Notes: generated by a model from the letters alone, not told the origin. DNA of 64,000 nt from Enterobacteriaceae bacterium 4M9 (GCA_010092695.1 JAADJJ010000001.1:2728001-2792000); one strand, 5' to 3'; shown: positions 35,479 to 45,342, counted from the first letter of the stretch. A program made the numbers and translations.

Positions 35479-35709
35479 TCACTGAAAATCGCACTGTGAT
35501 TTCTCAAAACTGTTCCGCTGGCCTGGCGTCAAAGGCAACTCACAATAGGGTAACTCAGCACGCAGTTTGTACAGGCAAGACATTGTGCACCTTGCCATCG
35601 TCCTGCTAAACGCCATTTCCCTGGCAATTACGCAGCCACGCTTCTGGTACGCAGAGCAAGACGAACCGCTTGTCATCCTGAACTCACTGGCTTCTGCGAC
35701 TATATTCAT
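35479..35709 (-). CDS. Possible 76-residue protein in prophage remnant
   Basis: Open frame from ATG 35709 with several cysteines and basic residues (YQKRGCVIAREMAFSRTMAR). No ribosome site and no family recognised. It may be debris of a decayed gene. Confidence 0.25.
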   Translation of the reverse strand: MNIVAEASEFRMTSGSSCSAYQKRGCVIAREMAFSRTMARCTMSCLYKLRAELPYCELPLTPGQRNSFEKSQCDFQ

Positions 35710-36168
35710 AATATGAATGCCTTAACAGCCATCAGGCAATATCAGCTACGTTCGAAAAAATCACGTTTCAAAACAATGAATATTTTCTGATGTATTACCC
35801 TCTGAATAAAATGAAGAGATAACACCGGGTTTCCCTGGTACGTCGCTATATGAGCCACTAAAAGCATTATCATGACGGAAATACACCTCCGGTTTCATCT
35901 GTACCTCTTCAGGCCGTATTTACCCACATCCCCACCAATAGCGAATTTGTGCCAGACCGCAAAGGCCATAAATTTCTCGCCCTGCCCTCAATGCTAACCA
36001 GAGTTAGTATTAATTTCCGGCCACCGTTTACCGCGCTACGCTAACGTCTGTGGGGAAAGTATCTGAATCCAGTCGAGAGAAAATCCATACAAACAAGCCA
36101 GAACGGCAAAAGCTAACAGGTTGAATGACCGTTTACGAAGCTGACGACGCAAACGGTCTACACAGGCG
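35710..36168. other. Non-coding region, 459 bp
   Basis: No supported gene. On the minus strand just after ydcF a short frame encodes a basic then hydrophobic segment (about 36040-36140), but it has no ATG or GTG start. Confidence 0.5.
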
Positions 36169-36972
36169 CTACAACATGTCGCGCTGCTGTAACGCGCCGG
36201 TGAGTAAGGGATCAGCACGCAGTACCTGCCACGCCTGCTCGATGTGCTGCGGGATATCAACATGCACAATGAACCCTTTCCCGGTCGGACCATAACCTTT
36301 TTCATCATCACGCAGTCGCGGGATCTCACCCAGTATTAAAGACAGGTAGCGCTCCATTGGCCACAGCCCCTTATCCCCCCCCATAAAGTGCAGTGAACGG
36401 TCACCGGCATATACCTCTGGCACCACGCCTGGGTAGCTCACCCATTCCGGCGTGAATGGCTGGTCCTGATAGACACGGGCAAAGGTGGCAAGCGTTCTGC
36501 GCTGCATGGTTGGGTCTTGCGCAACAATCACACGCTGTGGATGTAGCCCTTTTGCTACCAGCAGGTCGCGACTAAACGCGGCATTTTCACCACAGTTTGT
36601 CGAGCGGCTTTCAATATGAATGCGCTCCTGCGGGACATTCCAGAAGCGACGGGCGATATCTGCAAGAATGGCCGCTTCCGGGCGTCCGGTAGTAGGTAGC
36701 GTATTGTAGGTGGGATGCTGCGCAATAGCAGCATAGAGAAACGTGGTGGAATGCCCAATGCCCCCACTAAGCACCAGCGGCATTTCTCTGTTGGCCGCGA
36801 GCCTGCATGCAGCGTCAATAGATGGGATAACCGCATTGCCTGCCAGGATGATAACGTCATCAGCGCCACAGTGTGAGTCTGCGCTGAACGCATCCTGCGC
36901 CAGCCAGGGTCCAAGAGTGTTAATTGCCTGCTGTGTCTCCCCGGAAAGCCTGGGAAAATTCATCATCATCAT
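36169..36972 (-). CDS. ydcF: DUF218-family protein YdcF
   Basis: 267 residues, matching E. coli YdcF (266), a cytoplasmic Rossmann-like protein reported to bind SAM. Conserved segments are VIILAGNAVIPSIDAACRLA, LVLSGGIGHSTTFLYAAIAQ and STNCGENAAFS. The gene opens with four consecutive ATG codons (36961-36972) behind AAGGAGTGATA; the first is used here. A GTG two codons upstream is too close to the AAGGAG. The biochemical role is not known. Confidence 0.9.
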   Translation of the reverse strand: MMMMNFPRLSGETQQAINTLGPWLAQDAFSADSHCGADDVIILAGNAVIPSIDAACRLAANREMPLVLSGGIGHSTTFLYAAIAQHPTYNTLPTTGRPEAAILADIARRFWNVPQERIHIESRSTNCGENAAFSRDLLVAKGLHPQRVIVAQDPTMQRRTLATFARVYQDQPFTPEWVSYPGVVPEVYAGDRSLHFMGGDKGLWPMERYLSLILGEIPRLRDDEKGYGPTGKGFIVHVDIPQHIEQAWQVLRADPLLTGALQQRDML

Positions 36973-37301
36973 TATCACTCCTTTAAAAAACCTGCCCTCA
37001 TGGTAGCGCTTCCCCAGGCAAGCGCGGTGCGGAAGTGTCCGAAAGGAAACGGGAATTAGTGTGACCAGGACGCAAATTCTTTGCCCAAATGAAATAACCA
37101 GAAACAGGCAGCACTATGCAGGTTGCACCTGAATATTGTATTAGCTCGCTCATGAAAACCAGAACTAACAACAGGATGTAGTTAATTTTGCAGACGATCC
37201 GACCAGCCAGAAGTCGCTACTTCAGCAGTACACGGCTTGTACTTTTCTTTGCCAATAACATATAAACCAAAATTGATTAACAATAAAACAACCACAACCA
37301 C
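36973..37301. other. Intergenic region with a 13-bp direct repeat
   Basis: No gene. GGTTGCACCTGAA occurs at 37121-37133 and again at 37306-37318, 185 bp apart. The second copy lies inside the hairpin upstream of the MHS transporter. Confidence 0.5.
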
Positions 37302-37340
37302 GCCGGGTTGCACCTGAAGGACCAGGTGGTTATACCCGGC
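37302..37340. promoter_or_regulatory. Nested inverted repeat upstream of MHS transporter
   Basis: Outer arms GCCGGGT (37302-37308) and ACCCGGC (37334-37340) enclose inner arms CACCTG (37311-37316) and CAGGTG (37323-37328) around a 6-base centre. It ends 29 bp before the ATG. It could be an operator or a 5'-UTR stem-loop. Confidence 0.55.
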
Positions 37341-37369
37341 GGCATGACAACCTGGCGAGGGTATCCCTT

Positions 37370-38695
37370 ATGTCAACGCAAGAGTCGAGTATCGCTATCC
37401 TGCGAAAGAATAAAAAAGTCCTGATTGCCAGCCTGACCGGCAGCGCAATTGAATGGTTTGACTACTTTCTCTATGGCACCGCCGCCGCGCTGGTGTTTAA
37501 CAAAATCTTCTTTCCGATGGTTGATCCGGTAATTGGCCTGATGCTCTCCTGGCTTTCCTTTTCACTTACCTTTTTCATCCGCCCTATTGGTGGCATGTTG
37601 TTTGCGCATATTGGTGACCGCATCGGGCGTAAAAAGACTCTGGTCTTGACTCTGTCGCTCATGGGCGGCGCTACGGTGATGATTGGTCTGCTGCCTGATT
37701 ATGAGAGCATTGGCATGTGGGCACCCGCACTGCTTATCCTTATGCGCGTCATTCAGGGGCTTGGCATCGGCGGCGAATGGGGTGGCGCGCTGCTACTGGC
37801 CTATGAATATGCCCCGAAAAACCGCAAAGGATTTTTTGGCAGTATCCCGCAGGCGGGTGTGACTATCGGTATGCTGATGGCCACATTCATGGTTTCCATG
37901 ATGACGCTCTTTAATGAAGATCAGTTTCTGTCATGGGGCTGGCGTATCCCCTTCCTGCTCAGTTCTGTGCTGGTGCTGTTAGGGCTTTGGATCCGCCGCG
38001 ATATCGACGAAACCCCAGACTTTAAGGAAGTGAAACGCAGCGGTCAGGAAAGTAAAGCTCCGCTGCGCGATACGCTTAAGTACCACTGGCGCGAAGTGCT
38101 GATTGCCGCCGGGCTGAAGGTGGTTGAAACCGCACCGTTTTATATCTTCTCAACGTTTGTCGTGAGCTATGCCACGAATACATTGAACTATGAACGCGCT
38201 CAGGCGCTGGAGTCGGTCACGCTCGGCGCGCTGGTAGCAACGCTGATGATCCCGCTGATGGGACTGCTGTCCGATAAAGTGGGCCGCAAGCGCCTGTACG
38301 CAACGGGCGTGGTACTGATGGGTCTCTTTATCGTGCCGTGGTTTAAACTGCTCGATACCGGCAGTACATGGGGCATCATGCTGGCAACGGTCATTGCTTT
38401 TGGTGTCCTGTGGGCGCCCGTAACTGCCGTGCTCGGTACGCTGTGCTCGGAGATTTTCCACGCCAATGTGCGCTATACGGGCATAACGCTTGGTTATCAG
38501 ATAGGTGCCGCGCTCGCAGGTGGCACTGCGCCGCTCATTGCAACCGGTCTGCTGGCCAGTTCTGGTGGCGACTGGGCGCCGGTTGCCTGGTATATGAGCG
38601 CGACGGTGCTGATTTCCCTGATAGCGATTTTCTTTGCCACCCGCAGGCAGGCTTCACAAGGGCAGGACATCCGCACCGAATCTCACAGCGCCTGA
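37370..38695 (+). CDS. MHS-family MFS transporter (metabolite:H+ symporter)
   Basis: 441 residues, 12 membrane helices. Signatures of the MHS group are SAIEWFDYFLYG (about 25-36), the loop HIGDRIGRKKTLV (about 81-93) and RVIQGLGIGGEWGGALLL. MHS members import carboxylates such as shikimate, alpha-ketoglutarate, citrate or proline/betaine. The start follows GAGGG. Transcription ends at the hairpin at 38700-38730. There is no neighbouring enzyme gene to suggest the substrate. Confidence 0.9.
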   Translation: MSTQESSIAILRKNKKVLIASLTGSAIEWFDYFLYGTAAALVFNKIFFPMVDPVIGLMLSWLSFSLTFFIRPIGGMLFAHIGDRIGRKKTLVLTLSLMGGATVMIGLLPDYESIGMWAPALLILMRVIQGLGIGGEWGGALLLAYEYAPKNRKGFFGSIPQAGVTIGMLMATFMVSMMTLFNEDQFLSWGWRIPFLLSSVLVLLGLWIRRDIDETPDFKEVKRSGQESKAPLRDTLKYHWREVLIAAGLKVVETAPFYIFSTFVVSYATNTLNYERAQALESVTLGALVATLMIPLMGLLSDKVGRKRLYATGVVLMGLFIVPWFKLLDTGSTWGIMLATVIAFGVLWAPVTAVLGTLCSEIFHANVRYTGITLGYQIGAALAGGTAPLIATGLLASSGGDWAPVAWYMSATVLISLIAIFFATRRQASQGQDIRTESHSA

Positions 38696-38699
38696 TAGC

Positions 38700-38730
38700 A
38701 AAAAGGCTCCGCACTAGCGGAGCCTTTTTT
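38700..38730. terminator. Bidirectional terminator
   Basis: Stem AAAAAGGCTCCGC / GCGGAGCCTTTTT with loop ACTA gives T runs on both strands and ends both the transporter and the convergent exported-protein gene. Confidence 0.93.
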
Positions 38731-39532
38731 AGTCATACTGAACGTTTTGGGTAAACACATAGTGGGTTTGCAACGACTGACGCGGGTATTGCTCAGTTTC
38801 TGAAACGGTTCCCTGAACGCAGTTATTACGCTCATCCCACTTTTCACAAACGTGCACCGTTACCTGCACACTGTAAGGGTGGTTGACCTTGCGCTCACCG
38901 CTAAGCCAGCGTCCATCTTCATGCCACGTTAACTGCCAGCTACCTTTTGCGCTGCTAACCTGTACCAGCCTGCCGCCCTTGCCGTAAGCAAACTCGCGCG
39001 TTTCGTCAAAAAAGGAATGTGTGCTGGTTGTTTGCGCGCGAGTGAGCCGGTTCCGGCTGTCAAAATGATATGCCGTGTGACTTTCTCCGGGGCTGTCTTC
39101 AATCACGAATTGCTCAAACCTGTGGACGATACGCCCGTGTTCATCGCGCTCGTAGCGAATATCGCTGCTACCGTGGGTTAACCGCGCGCCCTGCACCTTC
39201 ACGGCCATCGACTCCCCAGCCTGCCAGCCGTTATTAGAACGCTCCAGCACTGCGCGCGCCCGCATTTGCGTGGCACCATAGTCACGATAAAACACCGAAC
39301 TCCCGCCGCTCAGTGCACCACAGCGGTCAAACTGGTAGCGAAGGGTATGGTATCCGTCGCTATCGGTGCCTTTTTCTGAAACCTCAAACGCCGTAACGCG
39401 GCCTTGCAGCGGCGGCAGGTTACTGAGGATAAGCAGGTTGCTTGCCATCATCTGTTGCTCATCACATACAGATGCAAACGCGGGCGCTGCCAGCCCCAGC
39501 ATGCCCGCCAGTACCGGATACCTAACCTTCAT
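38729..39532 (-). CDS. Exported protein of unknown function
   Basis: 267 residues from ATG 39532 (GGGAGG just upstream). Sec signal MKVRYPVLAGMLGLAAPAFA, cleaved near AFA-S. The mature part contains YD-like turns (YHFDSRNRLTRAQ, FAYGKGGRLVQVS) and paired cysteines near the end (VCEKWDERNNC). Its plan recalls the YnfC/UPF0257 type of enterobacterial envelope proteins, but there is no lipobox and the likeness is weak. It is only 24 bp downstream of hrpA. Confidence 0.75.
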   Translation of the reverse strand: MKVRYPVLAGMLGLAAPAFASVCDEQQMMASNLLILSNLPPLQGRVTAFEVSEKGTDSDGYHTLRYQFDRCGALSGGSSVFYRDYGATQMRARAVLERSNNGWQAGESMAVKVQGARLTHGSSDIRYERDEHGRIVHRFEQFVIEDSPGESHTAYHFDSRNRLTRAQTTSTHSFFDETREFAYGKGGRLVQVSSAKGSWQLTWHEDGRWLSGERKVNHPYSVQVTVHVCEKWDERNNCVQGTVSETEQYPRQSLQTHYVFTQNVQYD

Positions 39533-39556
39533 CCCAGCCTCCCTGCTCAACGTGTA

Positions 39557-42500
39557 TTAGCTGCTAATTTGCTCCATCGCCTGCAGCACACGCTTGTCGG
39601 AAATGGGATACGGTGTTCCAAGCTGCTGGGCAAAGTAACTGACCCGCAACTCCTCGATCATCCAGCGTATAGCCTGCACTTCGTCATCATCCTGGCGCGC
39701 CTGCGGCAGTTTGTTCAGCCACTGACGCCAGGCCTGCTGTACCTGCTCTACTTTCAGCATCTGCGCACGGTCGCGATGGGGATCCACAGCCATTTTCTCC
39801 AGCCGCTTTTCAATCGCCTGCAAATAGCGCTGGGTATCTGCTAGCCGCTGCCAGCCGTTGCCGGTAACAAAACCACGGTACACCAGCCCTGCCATTTGCG
39901 CTTTCACGTCTGCCAGCCCCAGCGCCATTGTCATATCCACGCGCCCTTTCAGACGCTTGTTGATGCTAAATACCGTACTCAGAATGCGTTCAACTTGTTT
40001 AGCAATGTCCACCACGGTGTCGTTAAGTTCGGCACGCACTTTCTCATGCAGGCGAGCAAAACCGGCTTCATCGCGCACCGCGCCGCCGGACTCATTAATA
40101 AGCTTGTCCACGGCGCAGGAGATGCAATCATCAATCAAGTCCAGCACCTTGCCGTACGGATTAAAATACAGCCCCAGCTTGGCTTTGTTCGGCAACTTCT
40201 CGTGCAGATATTTAATAGGTGACGGAATATTCAGCAACAGCAGGCGGCGCAGACCACGCCACATGGCGTGCTGTTGCTCCTGCGGGTTATCAAAAAGCTT
40301 AATGGCGACGCTGTCTTTCTCGTCCACCAGCGCAGGCCATGCCTTCACCTTGTAACCACCGCGCTTTTGCTCATAACTTTCTGGCAATGCGCCAAAGCTC
40401 CAGATGTGCAGACCGCTCTGTTCAATACCATCGTCTGCCACCGCAGACAGCGTCTCCTGCACTTTATCTTTCAGGCTGCCTTTCAGTGCCTCAAGGCTCT
40501 TGCCCTCACGCAAAGGCTTATTGCGCTCATCTACAACCCGAAATGTCATTTTCAGATGATCGGGCACCGCATCCCATTGCCAGGCATCACGGTCAACGCT
40601 CACGCCCGTCATGCGCCGCAACTCACGCTCAAGGCTTTCCAGCAGCGGCAGTTCCAGCGGCGTTGCGCGCCCTAAAAATGCCTCGGCGTAGTTGGGTGCA
40701 GGCACGAAGTTACGGCGCACAGGTTTAGGCAGCGATTTAATCAGCGCGATTATCAACTCGCGACGCATGCCAGGCACCTGCCACTCAAAACCACTGTCTT
40801 CCACCTGATTGAGCAGAGGAAGCGGAATGTGCAGCGTCACACCGTCGGCATCGGTGCCAGGCTCAAACTGATAACTCAATCGCAGCTTCAGGTTGCCCTG
40901 GTGCCAGAAGTTCGGATAATCCAGTCGACTGACCTTCTCCGCCCCTTCTTTAATCAGCATGCTCTTTTCAAAATTGAGCAGGTCCGGCGCTTCACGGCTG
41001 GCTTTCTTCCACCAGCTGTCGAAGTGGCGCGCAGAAACGACGTCATGCGCAATACGCTGGTCATAAAACTCAAACAGCGATTCATCGTCAACCAGGATGT
41101 CACGACGACGCGAGCGGTGTTCCAGTTCTTCTACTTCAGCACGCAGTTTCTGGTTGTCTTTAAAGAACGCGTGCCGGGTTTGCCAGTCGCCCTCTACCAG
41201 CGCGTGGCGAATAAACAGCTCACGGCACAATGCCGGGTCGATGTGGCTGTAATTAACCTTGCGCGCCGCCACAATCGGCAACCCGTACAGCGTCACCTTC
41301 TCGCTGGCAATGACCGCACCCTGCCCGCGCTCCCAGTGTGGTTCACTCCAGGAATGCTTAATCAGATGCTGCGCCAGCGGTTCAATCCACTCAGGCTCAA
41401 TGCGTGCGGCAATACGCCCCCACAGACGGCTGGTTTCAACAAGTTCAGCGACCATCGTCCATTTTGGGGGCTTTTTAAACAATCCGGAGCCGGGAAAGAT
41501 GGAAAAGCGTGCGTTGCGAGCACCAGTGTATTCCTGCTTGTCGGCATCTTTCATACCGATATGCGACAACAGCCCGGTAAGCAGCGCGCAGTGCACCTCA
41601 CGGTAGTCCGCAGGCTCGCTGTTAACCGGGATGCCCAGCTCTTTTACGACCTGACGCAGCTGGGTATAAATGTCCTGCCACTCGCGCACCCGCAGCCAGT
41701 TGAGAAACTCGGTGCGGCACTGGCGGCGAAACTGGTTACCGGACAGCGCTTTTTGCTGCTCCTGAAGGTAATTCCACAGATTAACCCAGGCAAGGAAGTC
41801 CGAGTCTTTATCGTGAAAACGGCGATGCTTTTCATCAGACGCCTGCTGTTTATCCTGCGGGCGCTCGCGCGGGTCCTGAATCGACAGCGCTGCTGCGATA
41901 ATCATGACTTCACGCACGCAGCCGTGGGACTGTGCCTGCAGCACCATGCGCGCCAGGCGTGGGTCAACCGGCAGGCGCGACAGGCTGCGCCCTTGTTCGG
42001 TCAGACGATAGCCCTCACGCTCGTCGGCCTGGCGAATGGCACCCAACTCTTCCAGCAGGCGCACACCGTCCTGGATGTTGCGCTGGTCCGGCGCTTCGAC
42101 AAACGGGAAGGCGCTGATATCGCCCAGACCCAGTGCCGTCATCTGCAAAATAACTGACGCCAGGTTGGTACGCAGGATTTCCGGGTCGGTAAACTCCGGG
42201 CGCGAGAGGAAGTCATCTTCAGAATAAAGACGAATACAAATACCTTCCGATACGCGACCGCAACGCCCTTTACGCTGGTTGGCCGAAGCCTGGGAAATCG
42301 GTTCTATCGGCAGGCGCTGCACCTTAGTACGAAAGCTGTAGCGGCTGATGCGCGCAGTGCCGGGGTCAATGACATATTTAATGCCCGGCACGGTAAGGGA
42401 GGTTTCTGCAACGTTAGTGGCAAGCACAATGCGCCGACCGGAGTGGGACTGAAACACGCGGTTTTGCTCGCTGTTGGAAAGGCGTGCATACAGCGGCAGC

Positions 42501-43456
42501 ACTTCCGTATGCGGCAGATCAAGCTTCATCAGGCCATCAGCGGTGTCGCGGATTTCGCGCTCGCCACTCATAAAGATGAGGATATCGCCCGGCCCTTCAC
42601 GCCCGAGTTCATCTACCGCGTCAAAAATTGCCTGCAGCTGGTCGCGCTCGCTGTCGTGCACGTCTTCCACCACCGGGCGATAGCGTACTTCTACCGGATA
42701 CGTGCGGCCTGAAACCTCAATCACTGGCGCGTTACTGAAGTGGCGTGAGAAACGCTGTGGATCGATGGTCGCTGAGGTGATAATCACCTTCAGGTCCGGG
42801 CGACGCGGCAGTAGCTCTTTGAGGTAACCGAGCAGAAAATCGATATTAAGACTGCGCTCATGTGCTTCGTCGATGATGATGGTGTCGTACTGCATCAGCA
42901 GTCGGTCCTGCTGAATTTCAGCCAGCAGGATACCGTCAGTCATCAGCTTAACCATGGTGTTATCGCTGACATGGTCGTTAAAACGCACCTTGTAGCCTAC
43001 GCAGCCGCCAGGCTCCGTTTGCAGTTCCTCGGCAATGCGGCTAGCCACCGTGCGTGCAGCAAGGCGGCGCGGCTGAGTATGCCCAATCAGCCCTTTCACG
43101 CCACGCCCCAACTCCATGCAGATTTTCGGCAACTGCGTGGTTTTGCCAGAGCCGGTTTCACCCGCCACTATCGTCACCTGGTTATCCCGTACCGCCTCCA
43201 GAATCATTTGCTTTTTCTGGCTGACCGGCAGGTTTTCCGGATAAATGATGGCCGGACGGGCGGCTTCACGCAGCGCAACTTTCTGTGCTGCCGCGTCAAT
43301 GGCCTGCGCCAGTTCAGCAAAAATCGCCTGGCGGGCATCCGTGTTTTTTACTTTTTTCGCGCCGTGCAGACGGCGAGAGAAGCGCGTTTTGTCGCTCAGC
43401 ATCAGCGCATCAAGGCGCTGCATAAGGCTTGCGAAAGAGGGAGAGTTATTTTCCAT
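39557..43456 (-). CDS. hrpA: DEAH-box RNA helicase HrpA
   Basis: 1299 residues, matching E. coli HrpA (1300). Walker A GETGSGKT at 99-106, DEAH at 196-199, SAT motif (VIITSATIDP) and QRKGRCGR motif VI follow in order. Helicase-associated domains and a long C-terminal domain follow. HrpA resolves stalled or collided ribosomes on mRNA. No strong ribosome site is seen. ATG 43456 gives the E. coli-like N-terminal length; a GTG at 43480 would add eight residues. Confidence 0.97.
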   Translation of the reverse strand: MENNSPSFASLMQRLDALMLSDKTRFSRRLHGAKKVKNTDARQAIFAELAQAIDAAAQKVALREAARPAIIYPENLPVSQKKQMILEAVRDNQVTIVAGETGSGKTTQLPKICMELGRGVKGLIGHTQPRRLAARTVASRIAEELQTEPGGCVGYKVRFNDHVSDNTMVKLMTDGILLAEIQQDRLLMQYDTIIIDEAHERSLNIDFLLGYLKELLPRRPDLKVIITSATIDPQRFSRHFSNAPVIEVSGRTYPVEVRYRPVVEDVHDSERDQLQAIFDAVDELGREGPGDILIFMSGEREIRDTADGLMKLDLPHTEVLPLYARLSNSEQNRVFQSHSGRRIVLATNVAETSLTVPGIKYVIDPGTARISRYSFRTKVQRLPIEPISQASANQRKGRCGRVSEGICIRLYSEDDFLSRPEFTDPEILRTNLASVILQMTALGLGDISAFPFVEAPDQRNIQDGVRLLEELGAIRQADEREGYRLTEQGRSLSRLPVDPRLARMVLQAQSHGCVREVMIIAAALSIQDPRERPQDKQQASDEKHRRFHDKDSDFLAWVNLWNYLQEQQKALSGNQFRRQCRTEFLNWLRVREWQDIYTQLRQVVKELGIPVNSEPADYREVHCALLTGLLSHIGMKDADKQEYTGARNARFSIFPGSGLFKKPPKWTMVAELVETSRLWGRIAARIEPEWIEPLAQHLIKHSWSEPHWERGQGAVIASEKVTLYGLPIVAARKVNYSHIDPALCRELFIRHALVEGDWQTRHAFFKDNQKLRAEVEELEHRSRRRDILVDDESLFEFYDQRIAHDVVSARHFDSWWKKASREAPDLLNFEKSMLIKEGAEKVSRLDYPNFWHQGNLKLRLSYQFEPGTDADGVTLHIPLPLLNQVEDSGFEWQVPGMRRELIIALIKSLPKPVRRNFVPAPNYAEAFLGRATPLELPLLESLERELRRMTGVSVDRDAWQWDAVPDHLKMTFRVVDERNKPLREGKSLEALKGSLKDKVQETLSAVADDGIEQSGLHIWSFGALPESYEQKRGGYKVKAWPALVDEKDSVAIKLFDNPQEQQHAMWRGLRRLLLLNIPSPIKYLHEKLPNKAKLGLYFNPYGKVLDLIDDCISCAVDKLINESGGAVRDEAGFARLHEKVRAELNDTVVDIAKQVERILSTVFSINKRLKGRVDMTMALGLADVKAQMAGLVYRGFVTGNGWQRLADTQRYLQAIEKRLEKMAVDPHRDRAQMLKVEQVQQAWRQWLNKLPQARQDDDEVQAIRWMIEELRVSYFAQQLGTPYPISDKRVLQAMEQISS

Positions 43457-43662
43457 GAGGCTGTTTTGTAAGGCAATCACACTGCCGGATAAACCGAATT
43501 AACATCATTCGCTGTAGCTTACCATAATGGGCCTCAGCGCGCCTTGTTCAATAAATTCGAACAGGGACTTCGATATATTGCGCTTTCACTGTAGCAGATT
43601 TCCCCCTAGCATCACTGGCATGCAACCGACACATACTCGCTAAACCGAATAAGGAATACGTC

Positions 43663-44268
43663 ATGAGTAAAGTACTCGTTCTCAAATCCAGCATCCTGGC
43701 AGGCTACTCTCAGTCCAATCAGCTTTCTGACTATTTTATTGAACAATGGCGTGAAAAGCACAGCACCGACGAAATTACCGTTCGCGATCTCGCGGCTAAC
43801 CCTATTCCGGTGTTGGATGGTGAACTGGTAGGTGCGCTACGTCCTTCTGACGCACCGCTGTCACCGCGCCAGCAGGAAGCCCTGGCATTGTCAGATGAGC
43901 TGATTGCTGAACTTAACGCTCATGACGTTATCGTTATTAACGCACCGATGTATAACTTCAACATCCCGACTCAGTTGAAAAACTATTTCGACCTGATAGC
44001 GCGTGCAGGCGTGACGTTCCGCTATACCGAGAAAGGTCCGGAAGGTCTGGTAACCGGTAAACGTGTGCTGGTGGTTTCCAGCCGTGGTGGCATTCATAAA
44101 GATGGCCCGAGTGACCTGCTGACGCCGTATGTGAAGCTGTTCCTGGGCTTTATTGGCATCACCGATGTGAACTTCGTCTTCGCTGAAGGTGTGGCGATGG
44201 GCCCGGAAGTGGCAGGCAAAGCCCAGACCGACGCTAAAGTGGCTCTCGACGCTCTCGTCGCAGCCTGA
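43663..44268 (+). CDS. azoR: FMN-dependent NADH:quinone/azoreductase AzoR
   Basis: 201 residues, the same size as E. coli AzoR (AcpD). Flavodoxin-like fold: SSILAGYSQSNQLSDYF binds FMN phosphate, MYNFNIPTQLKNYFDLI and SSRGGIH surround the flavin. It reduces azo compounds and quinones by two electrons. AAGGA lies 8 bp before the ATG. It is divergent from hrpA. Confidence 0.96.
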   Translation: MSKVLVLKSSILAGYSQSNQLSDYFIEQWREKHSTDEITVRDLAANPIPVLDGELVGALRPSDAPLSPRQQEALALSDELIAELNAHDVIVINAPMYNFNIPTQLKNYFDLIARAGVTFRYTEKGPEGLVTGKRVLVVSSRGGIHKDGPSDLLTPYVKLFLGFIGITDVNFVFAEGVAMGPEVAGKAQTDAKVALDALVAA

Positions 44269-44271
44269 TGT

Positions 44272-44302
44272 AAAAAAGGGATGACGCTGGTCATCCCTTT
44301 TT
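44272..44302. terminator. Bidirectional terminator after azoR
   Basis: Stem GGGATGAC / GTCATCCC with loop GCTG, preceded by A6 and followed by T5, serves azoR and the convergent gene. Confidence 0.93.
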
Positions 44303-44319
44303 CTTTTCTTACGCAGGCG

Positions 44320-44859
44320 TTATCGGATAACCGTCGTGGAAGCCATCTTCCATTTCGTCATCATATAGTTATACAGCGCCTTATTTTGCTTTAGCGTGCT
44401 GCTGGCTTGCGGTGCCGTCGTCCCACCCCAGGCATCATCACCAATTTTCAGCGTCTCTTCACCCTTGAGCGTATATTGGGCGCCCTTGTAGAACGCCACA
44501 TATTTCACCATGCCGGGTTCAAGCTCGCCCAGACAGGAAATGCGATAAGAAAAGAGAAAAACGCTAATCTTGTCGCCGAGCACATCCACCACGTCAAATG
44601 CGTCAGGAAAGAGTTTCACTTCACTATCGAAGCCGCACTGTTCCAGTTTGTCTTCTACGCTCCAGCGCGCTGTACCATTGAGTAACCCCGAACCTGTCAG
44701 CCTAAGCATATTCGCTGCTGTGGAGGTCGCGATTTTCACATCATGCTTGCCTTCGTTATCTACCCACACGGCTTTATATTCACCGGCCCATAATACCTGC
44801 GGGCAAATCAGGCAAGCCCCAAATAAAGCGACCTGCACTCGTTTTTTTATGATATCCAT
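44320..44859 (-). CDS. Exported protein of unknown function
   Basis: 179 residues with a Sec signal (about 1-25, ending VLWAG). Two cysteines in the mature part (LEQCGFDSEV and RISCLGELEP) could form a disulfide. The ATG lacks a clear ribosome site. No family recognised. It ends at the shared azoR terminator. Confidence 0.65.
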   Translation of the reverse strand: MDIIKKRVQVALFGACLICPQVLWAGEYKAVWVDNEGKHDVKIATSTAANMLRLTGSGLLNGTARWSVEDKLEQCGFDSEVKLFPDAFDVVDVLGDKISVFLFSYRISCLGELEPGMVKYVAFYKGAQYTLKGEETLKIGDDAWGGTTAPQASSTLKQNKALYNYMMTKWKMASTTVIR

Positions 44860-45342
44860 ATACTGTACTGCAACTATTCCCTGTGCTATTTCTCATTACT
44901 ACAGCCATCCGACTGTAAACCTCAGCCAGCAATACCTTGCCTTGGGTAATAATGGCGATTCTTATTCTGTTCCAGTATTTGCGGGTAAAAATAAAAAGCC
45001 ATGGTTTACTGCCGTTATTTGGCAATACAAGGCCATCCATGCAACAGAAATTAATAAATACACCCACAAAAACAATATAATTACGAGGAGAATTGAAAGC
45101 GCCATCCCTGCGCAAACGCTATCTAACCTAACCGGTGTTATCAAGCGTAAAATTAAAGATAGCACAAATTGCCATGCAAAATGATAAGTTAAGAGGCGCT
45201 ACCGGCACTCCTGTTTATTGTTAAAAAACACGTTCACTGAATGCGTTTTTATACGTTTCGGCTCACTTCGTTAATATTTATTATTTTTCATTCCTGACTA
45301 TTTCTTTCTTGTCAAAAACGTACTTCTCTTATTTGAATAAGA
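44860..45342. other. Non-coding region, 483 bp
   Basis: AT-rich, no supported gene. A minus-strand frame at 44962-45165 encodes a hydrophobic helix (LSILLVIILFLWVYLLISVA) but starts with GTG without a ribosome site. Confidence 0.5.

Noticed and set aside
36040..36140. Short minus-strand segment after ydcF encoding a basic then hydrophobic peptide
   Set aside because: No ATG or GTG start in frame and no ribosome site, though a TTG start cannot be excluded.
40829..42157. 442-codon frame antisense to hrpA
   Set aside because: It is a by-product of codon bias on the opposite strand; hrpA is intact there.
44962..45165. 67-codon hydrophobic frame downstream of the ynb operon
   Set aside because: GTG start without a ribosome site; any AT-rich stretch can give such a helix.
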